Positions 43,512-53,800 of a DNA stretch of 64,000 nucleotides are shown here, in pieces; the stretch's first letter is position 1; each line of letters begins with the position of its first letter. The stretch spans positions 682,001 through 746,000 of the forward strand of contig JACRQF010000010.1 in the NCBI GenBank assembly GCA_016222825.1, written 5' to 3'. Both the position numbers and the translations under genes were made by a program. Source of the DNA: Verrucomicrobiota bacterium. GTDB lineage: Bacteria; Verrucomicrobiota; Verrucomicrobiia; CAIQCK01. The notes under the pieces were generated by a model that was given only the letters and a program-made list of their open reading frames with translations, was not told where the DNA came from and searched no databases.

Positions 43512-44144
43512 ATGGCACGCTTGAGAGTATTGCTTACATTCAGCGACGCCCCGGATAATGCGCTGGATGAAACAGCCGGGGCGGTCATCCAAGGGATGAC
43601 GGGTAACGCGGCGTTTCCGACGCCGCCGGTGACGATGGCGGCGCTGCAAACAGCGCGGCAGGAGTTCGCCGACGCGGTCGCCGGGCAGGAAGCCGGCGGC
43701 AAGGAGGCCACAGCCGTCAAGAACGCCAAACGCGAGGCCTTGATCACCCTGCTGCGCAAGCTTGCGGCTTACGTGCAGGAGAACTGCAATGACGTGCTGG
43801 AGACATTGCTGTCCAGCGGCTTCAAGGCTGCCAGCACGACCCACGCGCAGTCACCGCTGGCCAAGCCCACCATTGTGGGCGTGACCAACGGCCCGGACTC
43901 GGGTCAGCTCGGCGTGAAGGTGACGCCGGTTCCCAATGCCAAGAGCTATGAGTTGCGTTACGCCATCCTGACTGCCCCGGGCGCGCCTATCCCATGGCAG
44001 CACGGCGGCACCTTTACGGATTCCCGGCACATGTTGCTCGAGGACCTGACGCCCGGCACGATGTATCAAATCCAGGCCCGCGCCATCGGCGGCTCGACCG
44101 GCCACAGCGGCTGGAGCGATTCGCAGCAGCACATGAGTATGTAA
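43512..44144 (+). CDS. Fibronectin type III domain protein
   Basis: 210 residues from ATG 43512, chosen for the GGAGG at 43500. The same frame is open back to ATG 43398, adding 38 residues with a W-N repeat (LTWNG, FRWNQ, LTWNG); in relatives such a peptide seems to be its own small gene, so a lost stop may have joined them. Residues 1-110 are helical (MARLRVLLTFSDAPDNALDE, then a Lys/Ala-rich stretch ending in LLSSGFKA). Residues about 118-208 form one Fn3 domain with YELRYAIL, TPGTMYQIQARAIGG and HSGWSDSQ. No signal peptide. Fn3 proteins of this layout are seen with phage-tail-like genes. It is followed by an inverted repeat and the tail-fibre-like gene. Confidence 0.78.
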   Translation: MARLRVLLTFSDAPDNALDETAGAVIQGMTGNAAFPTPPVTMAALQTARQEFADAVAGQEAGGKEATAVKNAKREALITLLRKLAAYVQENCNDVLETLLSSGFKAASTTHAQSPLAKPTIVGVTNGPDSGQLGVKVTPVPNAKSYELRYAILTAPGAPIPWQHGGTFTDSRHMLLEDLTPGTMYQIQARAIGGSTGHSGWSDSQQHMSM

Positions 44145-44149
44145 GAGGG

Positions 44150-44211
44150 GCCACGAAGAGGCACAAAAGGCACACAAGGGAGAACTTTGTGTTTCTTGTG
44201 CTTCTTGTGGC
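44150..44211. repeat. Imperfect inverted repeat between the Fn3 and tail-like genes
   Basis: GCCACGAAGAGGCACAAAAG on the left pairs imperfectly with CTTGTGCTTCTTGTGGC on the right, around GGGAGAAC. It fills the 76-bp gap. It could end transcription or be another mobile palindrome. Confidence 0.6.
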
Positions 44212-44220
44212 TGAAACATT

Positions 44221-44715
44221 ATGTCATTTAATCCATCTCTTCCCGCCGACAACTCACCGCTCAGCTCATCCGAGATGCGCGGCCAACTCACCAGTCTCCA
44301 CGATGAGACTGCCTCCGTCCTCGATGATGTCACGACCGGGACGCTGCCGAAAAAGACCGGCGACGGCACGCTCGGCGACTCGGCCATCAGCGAGGACGCC
44401 GACAAGGTCATCGTCGCGGGCGGCAAGTTGTTCAGCCTGCGCCGGAGCGATACGCCGGACACGGTGCTGCTGGAGGTGCATAGCGGCACGGAGCCAGTGC
44501 TGCACATCCGCATCAACGCCGACGGCAGCCGCATCGCCTTCAACAGCAACCGGAGCGGTTTCTCGTTTCAATCGCCGCTGGATGTGAACGGCGCGCCGCT
44601 GGCGATGAAGCCGGTGAGCGTGGGGCCATTCGGGGGCACGATCAGCGACCCGCCGACGCAGGGGGAGGTGCAGGCGTTGGCGGCGTGGGCGGAGAGCCTG
44701 CGGGCGGCGTTGTAA
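44221..44715 (+). CDS. Tail-fibre-like protein of unknown function
   Basis: 164 residues beginning MSFNPSLPADNSPLSSSEMR. A short helical segment (QLTSLHDETASVLDDV) is followed by strand-rich repeats (KVIVAGGKLFSLRRSD, VLLEVHSGTEPVLHI, SRIAFNSNRSGFSFQSPL) that resemble phage tail-fibre or knob-like beta-structure. The C-terminus is a helix (QGEVQALAAWAESLRAAL). No signal peptide. It ends the plus-strand cassette that began with the XRE regulator. The family is not recognised beyond this resemblance. Confidence 0.68.
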   Translation: MSFNPSLPADNSPLSSSEMRGQLTSLHDETASVLDDVTTGTLPKKTGDGTLGDSAISEDADKVIVAGGKLFSLRRSDTPDTVLLEVHSGTEPVLHIRINADGSRIAFNSNRSGFSFQSPLDVNGAPLAMKPVSVGPFGGTISDPPTQGEVQALAAWAESLRAAL

Positions 44716-44797
44716 CAGGTCCCCTGCCCTCACGCGGCGATTGATTGGTTCCTCGCTGTTTTCAGAAGAATCATGAGTCTCTTGCAACCCCCTCTTC

Positions 44798-44865
44798 TGT
44801 AGCGGCGGTCTCCGACCGCCGGTCGCAATTGTAGAAGATTTCGGCGGTCGGAGACCGCCGCTACA
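44798..44865. repeat. REP/MITE-like palindrome (copy 2)
   Basis: 68 bp with arms TGTAGCGGCGGTCTCCGACC and complement, loop differing from the copy at 39178-39244. Against that copy one base changes in each arm (T to C left, A to G right), so pairing is kept. It lies between convergent genes and may also end transcription from both sides. The rest of 44716-44894 shows nothing else. Confidence 0.9.
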
Positions 44866-44894
44866 GATGACAATCGCCGCGGCGGGGACCCGGC

Positions 44895-47800
44895 CTACCG
44901 CCGGCGACGCCAGCCCGCGAGCGCCATCAGGCCCAGACCCAGGAGCGCGCCGGTCGAAGGCTCCGGCACAAAGACGATCTGGCCGCCGGCATCCAGGAAC
45001 ACGTTGGCCAGGCCGAAGCTGTCCTTGTTCGCCGCGGTGATGGCGTCGCCCGCCACGCCGGTCAGGACCTTGGTGCCGTTGCCGTCCTCGTAGATGAACT
45101 GCATCCCGACGTAGATGGTCAACTGGCTGAGCTTCATCGTCGCCCCGTCGAAGAGGTGGAGCACGTCCACGTATTGCGCCGGGTCCGCGGCGAGGCCGTT
45201 GCCCACGAAGCTGACGTGGTTGGTGATGTTCAACGTGCCGATGGCCATGTTGGTGGTGAAGCCGGCGAAGACCGCGCCCATGTCGTTGCCGGCCACCTCG
45301 AAGGTGTTCGTCGCCACGCCCGCCCCCGTCAGCGGCGTCGTGCCGCCCACGACCACGGTGCCGTTGGCCATGTTGAAGGCCGCGTTGTTGGTGCTGCGGT
45401 TCAGGAAGTCACCCTGAAGCACGAGGGTGTTGTTGGTGACGTTGCCCATGTTGACGACGCCGTTCTGGCCGATGAGCAGCGTGCCGGTGATGATGGCCGT
45501 GGACGGATTGACCGTCGGGCCGAACGCCAGCGTGCCGTGGTTGGTCAGGCCGGCGTTGAAGTTCAACAGGCCCTGGCTCTGGACCGTGATCGTGCCGGTG
45601 TTGGTCACCGCGCCGCCGAAGGTGGCCCGGCCCGCGTTCTGGACGACGATGGCGCCGGCGTTGTCCACGGCGTTGCTGAACCAGAACCGGCCGCTGTCGG
45701 CTGTCATCACGCCGGGCGCGGCGTTGTTCACGGCGTGCGCGAAGGTCAGGGTCTGGCCGGCGGTGTTGGCCGCCACCGTGCCGGCGTTGTTCAGGACGGC
45801 GTTGAAGGTGCCGTTGCCGGCGATGACGCCGGAACTGGCCACCGCCGGGGCCGTGAAGACCGCCGTCGCATGGTTGAGCTGGATCGAGCCGACGTTGGTG
45901 ATCGCCTGGTTCAGCAGCAGCTCGCTGCCCGCGCCGAGCGCGGCGAGCAAGCCGGCGTTGACCGGCGTGCCGGCGGCGTCGTTGGTAAAGCCGCCCGCGA
46001 GGTTCAGCACGCCGCCGTAAGCGACCACCTGGCCGTCGGCTTCGTTGCCGATCTGCACCGCCATCGTGCCAAAGCCGCCGATGGTGCCGTGGTTGACCAC
46101 GTTGCTGCCCGCGCCGACCATCGTGACGACGCCGCCGAGCGCGCCGATGGTGGCGCCGCTGGCGTTGGTCAGGACGGCGTTGTTGATGCTCAGGGTGCCG
46201 CCGCCGTTGGTCGTGCCGAGGTTGCCGTAGTTGATGTTGTTGGCGATGCCGCCGCTGAGGAGTAGCGAGCCGCCGTTGGTGGCCGCCACCGTGCCGCCCG
46301 CGTTGTTCGCCACCACCGCCGACACCAAGCCGTCGCCGTAGATGCCGCCCGCGTTGGTCAGCGTGCCGCCCGCCGCGAAGTTCGTCAGCACGCCGCCGGC
46401 GAACAGGCTGATGTTGCCGGAGGAGCCGTTGAGGAAGGCGTTCGAGAACTGGAGCACCGAGCCGTTGCCGATCTGCATCAGGCCCTGATTGGTGAAGGTG
46501 TTCACCACGTCGAGCCGCGACACCGCGCCCGCCGGAGCGCCCGCGTTGGTCCACAGCATCGCGCCGCTGTTGCTGATGTTATAGGCGAAGCCGCTGCGGT
46601 TGTTCCAATCGAGCGTCGAGCCGGCGTGGATGAACAGGTTGCTGACGGCGAGAATCTCGCTCGACGGCGGCACGGCGTCCGCCGGCGCGTTCGTCCGGTT
46701 GTCCACCAACTGGACGCGGGCCTTGGCGCCTGTGATCGGGTCGCCGACCATGAACGTGCCGATGAAGAAGTTGGTGGCCGACATGGCGGCTTCGCTGGTG
46801 CGAAGGCTGGCGACCTCCACCTGCTGGGTCGCCGCGACGCCGCCGGAGGCCGCGTTGGTGAAGGCGAGCGTTCCCTGGAAGCTGTAGGAGCCGGGCGTCA
46901 GCGACAGCGACTCGCCCGCGCGGTTCGTCAGTTGGTTGTCGAGATAGCCGCTGATGTAGATCCTCGACTCCGCGTCCACGCCATACCAGTAGGCGTTGGT
47001 GAAGACGACGTTGGCGAAGTGGCCGGTGCTCGGATCGAACCAGAAGCCGCCGCTGAGCCAGTTGCCGGCGTTGAGCGTGCCGTTGCTCACCACGATGCCG
47101 TTGCCCGCCGAGATGGTCTTGTCGCCGAGGAGATTGAGCGCGCCGTTGCTGCTCACGTAGAGGTTGACGCCGTCCAGCCAGATGTTGCCGTAGTAACCGG
47201 TGCCGCCCGACACGTTCATCGTCGCGCCGGTCACCGCAAGCGAACCCGCGCCGGTCGAGTAGCCGGCGAGCAGCAGCGAGCCGCCGCTGACGACCGTGGG
47301 GTTGGCGTAGGTGTTGCTGCCAGCGAGGACCACGACGCCCGTGCTGCTCTTGACCAACGGCGCGCCGTTGTTGAACCCGCCGAGGTTCTGGAGCGTGCCG
47401 CTGTCCAGGTTGAGCACGTCAATGAGGGCGTTGTTGGTGCCGATGGCGTGGCCGGTCATGTCGAGCAGGCCACCGGTGAGGTTGATCGTGGCGACGCGGG
47501 TGGTGCCGCCGGCGACGGTGACGCCGGTGATGATGTTGCTCATCACCGTGAGGCTGCCGCCGCTGAGGTTGAGGGTGCTATAGACGGCGTTGCTGCGGCT
47601 GCCCTGCGTGAGCATGACGATGCCGCCGGTCGCCGTGACGTTGGCAGCGCCGTAGATGTTGAGCGAGGTGACGTTCGTGCCGGTCGTGTTCGTGCCGAGG
47701 TTGTTCGCCATGAAGATGCCGCCGTTGCCGATGGTCACCGTGCCGCCGCCGATGTCGAAGGTGGAGAGATAGAGGGCGCCCAGGCCGTTGTTGCTGGGGC

Positions 47801-50800
47801 GGTTGCCGATCCGCAGCGTGTTGGCGTTCAGGACGCCGGCGTCGAAGCCGAAGTAGTTGGTCATGTAACCGAGCCGCGGCTGGTCGCCCATGCTCAACGT
47901 GCTTAGCAGCAGGTCGGCGGAGTGGCCGCGCAGGTCCACGATGTTCGTGGCCCAACCCGCCGTGCCGGCCGTGCCTGTGCCGATGTTGAACGCCGTCCGG
48001 CCCACGCCGTCCGCGGCGCGGACGGTCAGCGTGCCCGTGGCCGAGTTGAACAGGATCATGCCGGCGTCACGCGAGCCGGTGCCGACGTTGATCGTGTTGA
48101 CGTTCAGGACATTCGTGCCGCTGCCGAGCACGAGCACCTGCGGGTAGATGCCGCCGTGGCCGCCCGGCCCCAGCGCGAGCGTGCCGGCGGTAATCGTGCT
48201 GTTGCTGGCAAGAATCGCCGTGGAGTTGTTCGGCAGCATGATGTTCCCCTGCGTATCGCCGACCTGGAAGAGGCCGCCCGCGCCAAGGTTGATGTCCGCC
48301 GTCGCCAGGCCGGACATGTCGAGCAGCGCCCGGACGCCGCGGCCCGCGTAATCCATCGCACTGACGCGGAACGACGTGCCGGTGACCACCAGAGCGCCGG
48401 GGCCGGTGATGACCATGCTCGTGTCGCCGCCGTTGGTGGCCGTTCCCGCCGTGGCGTTGACGCCGACAACGACGTTGCCCAAGACGGTGAGCCGCTGGCT
48501 CGCGCCGATGACGATGCTGTTGGTGGCCAGCAGGTTGGTCGTCTGGACGCTGAGCGCGCCGATGACCTGGCTGAAATCGCTGAGATCAAGTGTGCCGCCG
48601 CTGTTGGGGTTGTTGGTGACATCGCCAAAGCTGACCATGCTGTTGGTGAACAGCGTGTTGTTGGCGCCGATCTTGAGCGTGCCGCCGTTGATGTAGGTGG
48701 CGCTGTGGCCGTTGTTGCCCGACAGCGCCAGCGTGCCCGACCCGCTCTTGGTGAGCGTGCCATTGGTGATGTTGCCGCTGATGAGGGCGGGCGCGGTGAG
48801 CGAATAGACGCTGACGGTTCGGTTGAGGCCGCCGAGGTCGAGGCCGTTGACGAAAACGAGGCTGGCGTTGGCCGTGGCGGCGTTGAGCACGAGGTTGGTC
48901 TGCGTGAAGCCGGCCGCGCCCCACGTCAGCATGGAGCCGTCGCCGTAGAGGTTGATGACCCCGCCGGTGCCGCCATAGGCGCTGAAGCCGGCGTAACCGT
49001 CGAGTTGCACCTGGCCGGCGTCCGCGCCGAGGGCGCGGTAGAAGTTCGTGCTGATCTCCAGCACACCGCCGTTGATGCGGAGGTTGCCGCCCCCCAGGCC
49101 CCACGCGTCGTCGGCGCGCAACACGCCGCCGCCGATGGCGGTGACGCCCGTGTAGGTGTTGGTGCCCAGCAGCGCCACGACGCCGACCGAGCTCGAGCCG
49201 CCGATCACCACGTTCCGCGCACCGGCGTCGTCGGCGAGGACGTTCGTGATGCTCAACACGCCGCCACCGCCGCCGAGCAGGTAGTTCGTGCCGAACGGCG
49301 TCACCGTGCCGGCGAAGTTCACAGTGCCGAGCGCGCCGAGCCATGCGTTGGAGAGGCCCGCCGCGTTGAAGTCAACGATGGCGTCGTTCGCGCTCGCGGC
49401 CGTCAGCGCGATCGTGCCGAAGGTGTTGGTGCCGTCAACACTGGCGAGCGCGGCCTGGACGCCGGCGAAATTCATGGCCGCGACGGCGTTGCTGACGACC
49501 GTGACCAAACCCGCGCCGGGCACGCTGCCGGCGGTGTTGAACTGCAACACGCCGTTGCTGATCCAAGTGCCGCCGCCGTAGCTGTTCGCGCCGGCCAGCG
49601 TCACCATGCCGGAGCCGTTGTTGATGACCGCGCCGGAGCCGGAGATGGGCGCGCTGTTCGTGTAGGCCGTGTCACTGCGACTGAAGACGAGGATGCCGTT
49701 GTTGGTCACCGCGCCGCCGCCCAGCGTCGCGGTCGCGCCGTTGGTGTCCACCTGCAGCGTGCCGCCGTTGATCGTGGTCGGGCCGGCATAGGTGTTCGCG
49801 CCGCCCAGGATCAGCGTGCCGGTGCCGTCCTTGGTCAAGCCGCCGCTGACGTTGGCCGTCAGCGCCGGCACGCCCGCCACCGCCGTGAAGCCGTTGGTCG
49901 GCGTGCCGCCGAGCAGGAAGACGTAGGGCGCGGAGGTGTAGTTGATGCCGGGGTTCGTGACCACGATGTTCGTCACCGAACCGCTGACCGGGTCAATCTG
50001 CGCGTAAGCCGTGGCGTTGCTGCCGCCGCCGCCCACGATCTGCACAACCGGCGGCGCGATGTAGCCCTGGCCGCCGTAAGCGACGGGGATGTTGACGACG
50101 CCGTTGCCTTCCGGCGCGAGCAACGACTGGTTGAGGACGATCCGGTTCGTCTGGGTATTGATCGTCGCGCCGCCGCCGTAGATGAACGCGGCGCTGAGGC
50201 CCTGCATGAACAGGTTGGTGGTCGCCGCGGCCCGGAGCGTGCCGCCGTTGAAGTTAAAGACGCCGTAGCCGTTCGTGACGGGTTGGTCCACCTTCGGCGT
50301 CGTGAGCGTGCCGCCGAGCAGGTTGATGATGCCGATGCTGTTGGCAGACCAAGCCACGGAAACCTTGCCCGACGCATTGACCGACCCGGTGTCCATGATG
50401 TTCAGGATGCCCAAGCCGCCGGAGTTGCCCATGAGGATGGCATTGTTCGCGCCGACCTGGTCCACGACGCCGCCACTGACATTGAACACGCCGATGGCCG
50501 ACGAAGCCGCAGCGCCGATTTGGAACCAGTTGCCGACGTTGGTAAACGCACCGCCCGTCATCTCAAAAATACCAATGCCGGAACTGCCGATCCGGAAGTC
50601 CGCGCCGCCCGCGTTCAACACACCGCCGCTGAGATTGTAGTAGCCGTAGCTGCCCGCGCCGCTGGCAACGTGCCATGCCGACGGCGAGTTCGCCCCTTGG
50701 ACAACGCCACCGCTCTGGTAAACCACGCCGAGCGTGCTTGGCCCGGTCTTGCCGACGTAGAGGTTCTTGGCCTTGACCAGCGCGGTGTCCTCGACCCGGA

Positions 50801-53800
50801 GGATGCCGACGGTGCCGGCGACATCGCTGACGTTGATATCGCCGGCGTTGGTCAACATCGCGTTGCCGCGGACCGTCAGCGCGCCGATGTCACCGGCCAG
50901 CCGGCCGATGCTCATGTAGTTGGTGACCACCGTGGTGGAGCCGTTCTCAAGGATCGTCAGGCCCTGGCCCGGATGCAGTTGGTTGATCGTCGTCACGTTG
51001 CTGAGGATGAGCGTGCCGGAGCCTTGCTTGAAGAGGACGCCGCCCGAACCGCCGCTGTTGGTGAGGAGGCCGGCCATCAGCACCGCCGAGTTCACCAGCA
51101 TCGTCCGCGTGCTGCCGGCCACGTCGAGGCCGTTCTGGAACTTAATCAGGCTGTCGGTGGTGTTCGTTCCCAGCACGAGCGTCGTGGGGTTGAAGTTCGT
51201 GTTCCCGAACTGGAGCACCGCGCCCGCGCCACCGAGGTTGATCGTCATCGGCCCGTTGACGGTGCTGAAGCCGGAGTTGGTGCCGCTGGCCAGCCAGATG
51301 CCGCCCGGCGCGCGGCTGAGGGCGTTGTTCAACGTCAGCCCGCCCGGCTGGCTGATCAACTCGAACACGCCGCCGGTGAGCATCAGTGACGCGGTGCTCG
51401 GCAGGCCGATGTTGGTCGCCGCGCGGAACACGCCGCCCGCCACGGCCACGGTGAAGCTCATGCCGGTGTTGTAGTTCGTGAACTGCACGACGCTGCCGCC
51501 GGCGTAATTGACCGGCCCGATCAACACGTTGGTGCCCGACCCGACCACGGGCGCGTAGTCCAACGTGCCGTTGCCGCCGCCGAGTTGCAGGACGTTGGTG
51601 CCCGCCGTCGGGCCGAACAACCGGATCGCCACCGCGCTGTTCGTCCACGCGCTCAGCGCGCCCGAATAGGTCCACGTCCCCTCGGACGCGCCGAGGAAGG
51701 CGTTGGTCAGCGGCCGGAAGCCACCTGCCAGGCCATTGGTGCCGAGGTTGAAGTCCAGCGGATTGGAGCTGTCCGCGCCAAGGACAATCGCGCCCTGGAC
51801 GCCGATGTTCGGCGGGTTGGTCCAGATGCGCAGCGCCGCCCAGTTCAGGAAGCCCTGGTCCAGCGCGTAGGCCGCGCCCAGCGCGCCCTGCGAACTGGTC
51901 ATATCCATCAGCCCCGCGCCAGCCTTCAGGTTGTTGGTCGTGCCGAGCAGCAGCGTGCCCTGGCTGATGACCGTGCGCAGGTTGTAGGATGGGTTGGCGT
52001 TGGTGGTCAGCAGCAGCGTGCCCAGACCGCTCTTGGTCAGCGTGACGCCGCCTCCACTGGTGATGGTGTTGGTGATGGTCAGCTTGGAGAACGGATCAAT
52101 CATGAACGTTGTGTTGCTGTAGATCTGGACCGGCCGGTTGTTGAACACCACGTTGTTGGTCACCCGCAGCGTCGGCGTGCCCTGGCCGTTGACGTCGCTG
52201 AAGCTGATGGCCTGGCCGGGCGCGCCGAGGTTGGCATCACTGTTGATGTAGAGCGTGCCGTTCTGAACCCTGACCGGGCCGGTGAAGGAGTTGCTCGCCG
52301 TGAGCGCCAGGACGCCGGCCCCGTATTTGTAGAAGCCGCTGCTCATGGGGCCGCCCGTGATCGGGCCGGCGAGGACGGCCATGCCGGCGTTGACGTAGAT
52401 GGGCCGCTGGAAGCCGCCGCTGCCAGTCAGGTCCAGCGCGTTGGACACCACCAGCATCGCGTTGGCGGTGACGTCGTTCAGAACCAGCGCCGAGGGATTG
52501 AAGAACGGGGATCCCCAACTCAACGTGCTGCCGGCCCCTCCGAGGTTCACCACGATGTTGGTGCCGTAGGCGCTGAAGCCGGCAATGGTCCAGTTGCCGG
52601 GATTGAGGCTGTTGGTGTTGTAGGGCAACTGCACCTGGCCGCTGCCGGAGCCAAGCGCGTTCGTGAAGAACAGGCTGGTCTCGAACGCGCCGTTGCTGAT
52701 GGTCAGGTTGCCGGCATACGGCAATCCCGCGCCATAGATCGCGCGCAACTGCCCCGCGCCGATGATCGTGCCGCCGGAGTAGGTGTTAATGCCGGAGAGG
52801 GCCTGCACGCCGGCGCCGAGTTTGCTCAACGACAGGCGCGTCACAGCGCCGTCGCGGATGGAGCCGGCGAAGATCACGCCGGAGGCGTTGCTCAGGTTGA
52901 GCATGTTGTAGCCGCCGAGGGCGCTGTTGTCGGTCACCACCGTGAGAGGCGTCCCAACCAAGCCGCCCACGGGCGCGTTGTAGCCGTTGAGGTCGAGCAC
53001 CGAGGTGCCGTTCAACGTCATCACGCCCGCACTGTTGCCGAAGGCGAAGTTCGTGCCGGCTTGCAGCACGCCGGCGTTGACGGTAACGGCGCCCCAGAAG
53101 CCGGTGCCGGAGCCGGCGAACTGGAGCGAGTTGCTGTATTCCTTGACGATCGTGCCGCTGCCGAAGAAGGACGCGCGGTTGGTGAACACATAGGCGGTGT
53201 CGTTGGTCAGGGCGAAACGGATCGTGCCGAAGTTGGTCACCACCCCCGGACCGAGCGAGCCGGTGGCCGTGTTCGTGCCAATCATCAACGTGCCGCCGGC
53301 GTTGACGAGCGTCGCGCCGGTGTAGGTGTTGTTATTGGTCAGGATGACGATGCCTTCGTTGCCGATGACAAGGTTGTTGGGCGTGCTGTCCCCCGCGTTG
53401 GTCAGCGTCGAGCCGATGACCAGGACGCCGGAAGCGCCGCTGGCGCCCTTGAACCGGTAGGTGTTGTTGGCGGGCGTGATCGAGCCGGTGTAAGTGATGG
53501 CGTTGGAGTAGATCGGATCGCCGGCAGTGAAGTTCTGCAACCCGGAGCCGGGAACGACACCGATGTAAGTGTTGGTCATGTTGCCCAGCCCGGTGAAGTC
53601 CAGGTTCGCCGAACTGCTTGCGCCGAGCACGATGGTGGCCACGTTGGTCACCGCGCGGGCGTTGATGACGTCCAAGAAGGCCTGGTCAATCGGGTAGGCC
53701 GCGCCGACGCCGCCGAAGGCGTTGGTGGCCAGGATGCCGCCGGTGCCCAGCGCGCCGTTGAGGCCCGCGATGTCGGTGGCGCTGTTGTTGGTGTTGCCCA

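Noticed and set aside
42987..43844. Minus-strand open frame across the 21-bp repeats reading KEPSFVT units
   Set aside because: A 21-bp unit is open on both strands. The plus-strand frame is coupled to the XRE gene by ATGA overlap and has co-directional neighbours; the minus-strand frame has neither.
44798..44865. Plain bidirectional terminator
   Set aside because: It may terminate transcription, but the same sequence lies inside a coding frame at 39178, so it is better described as a dispersed palindromic element.
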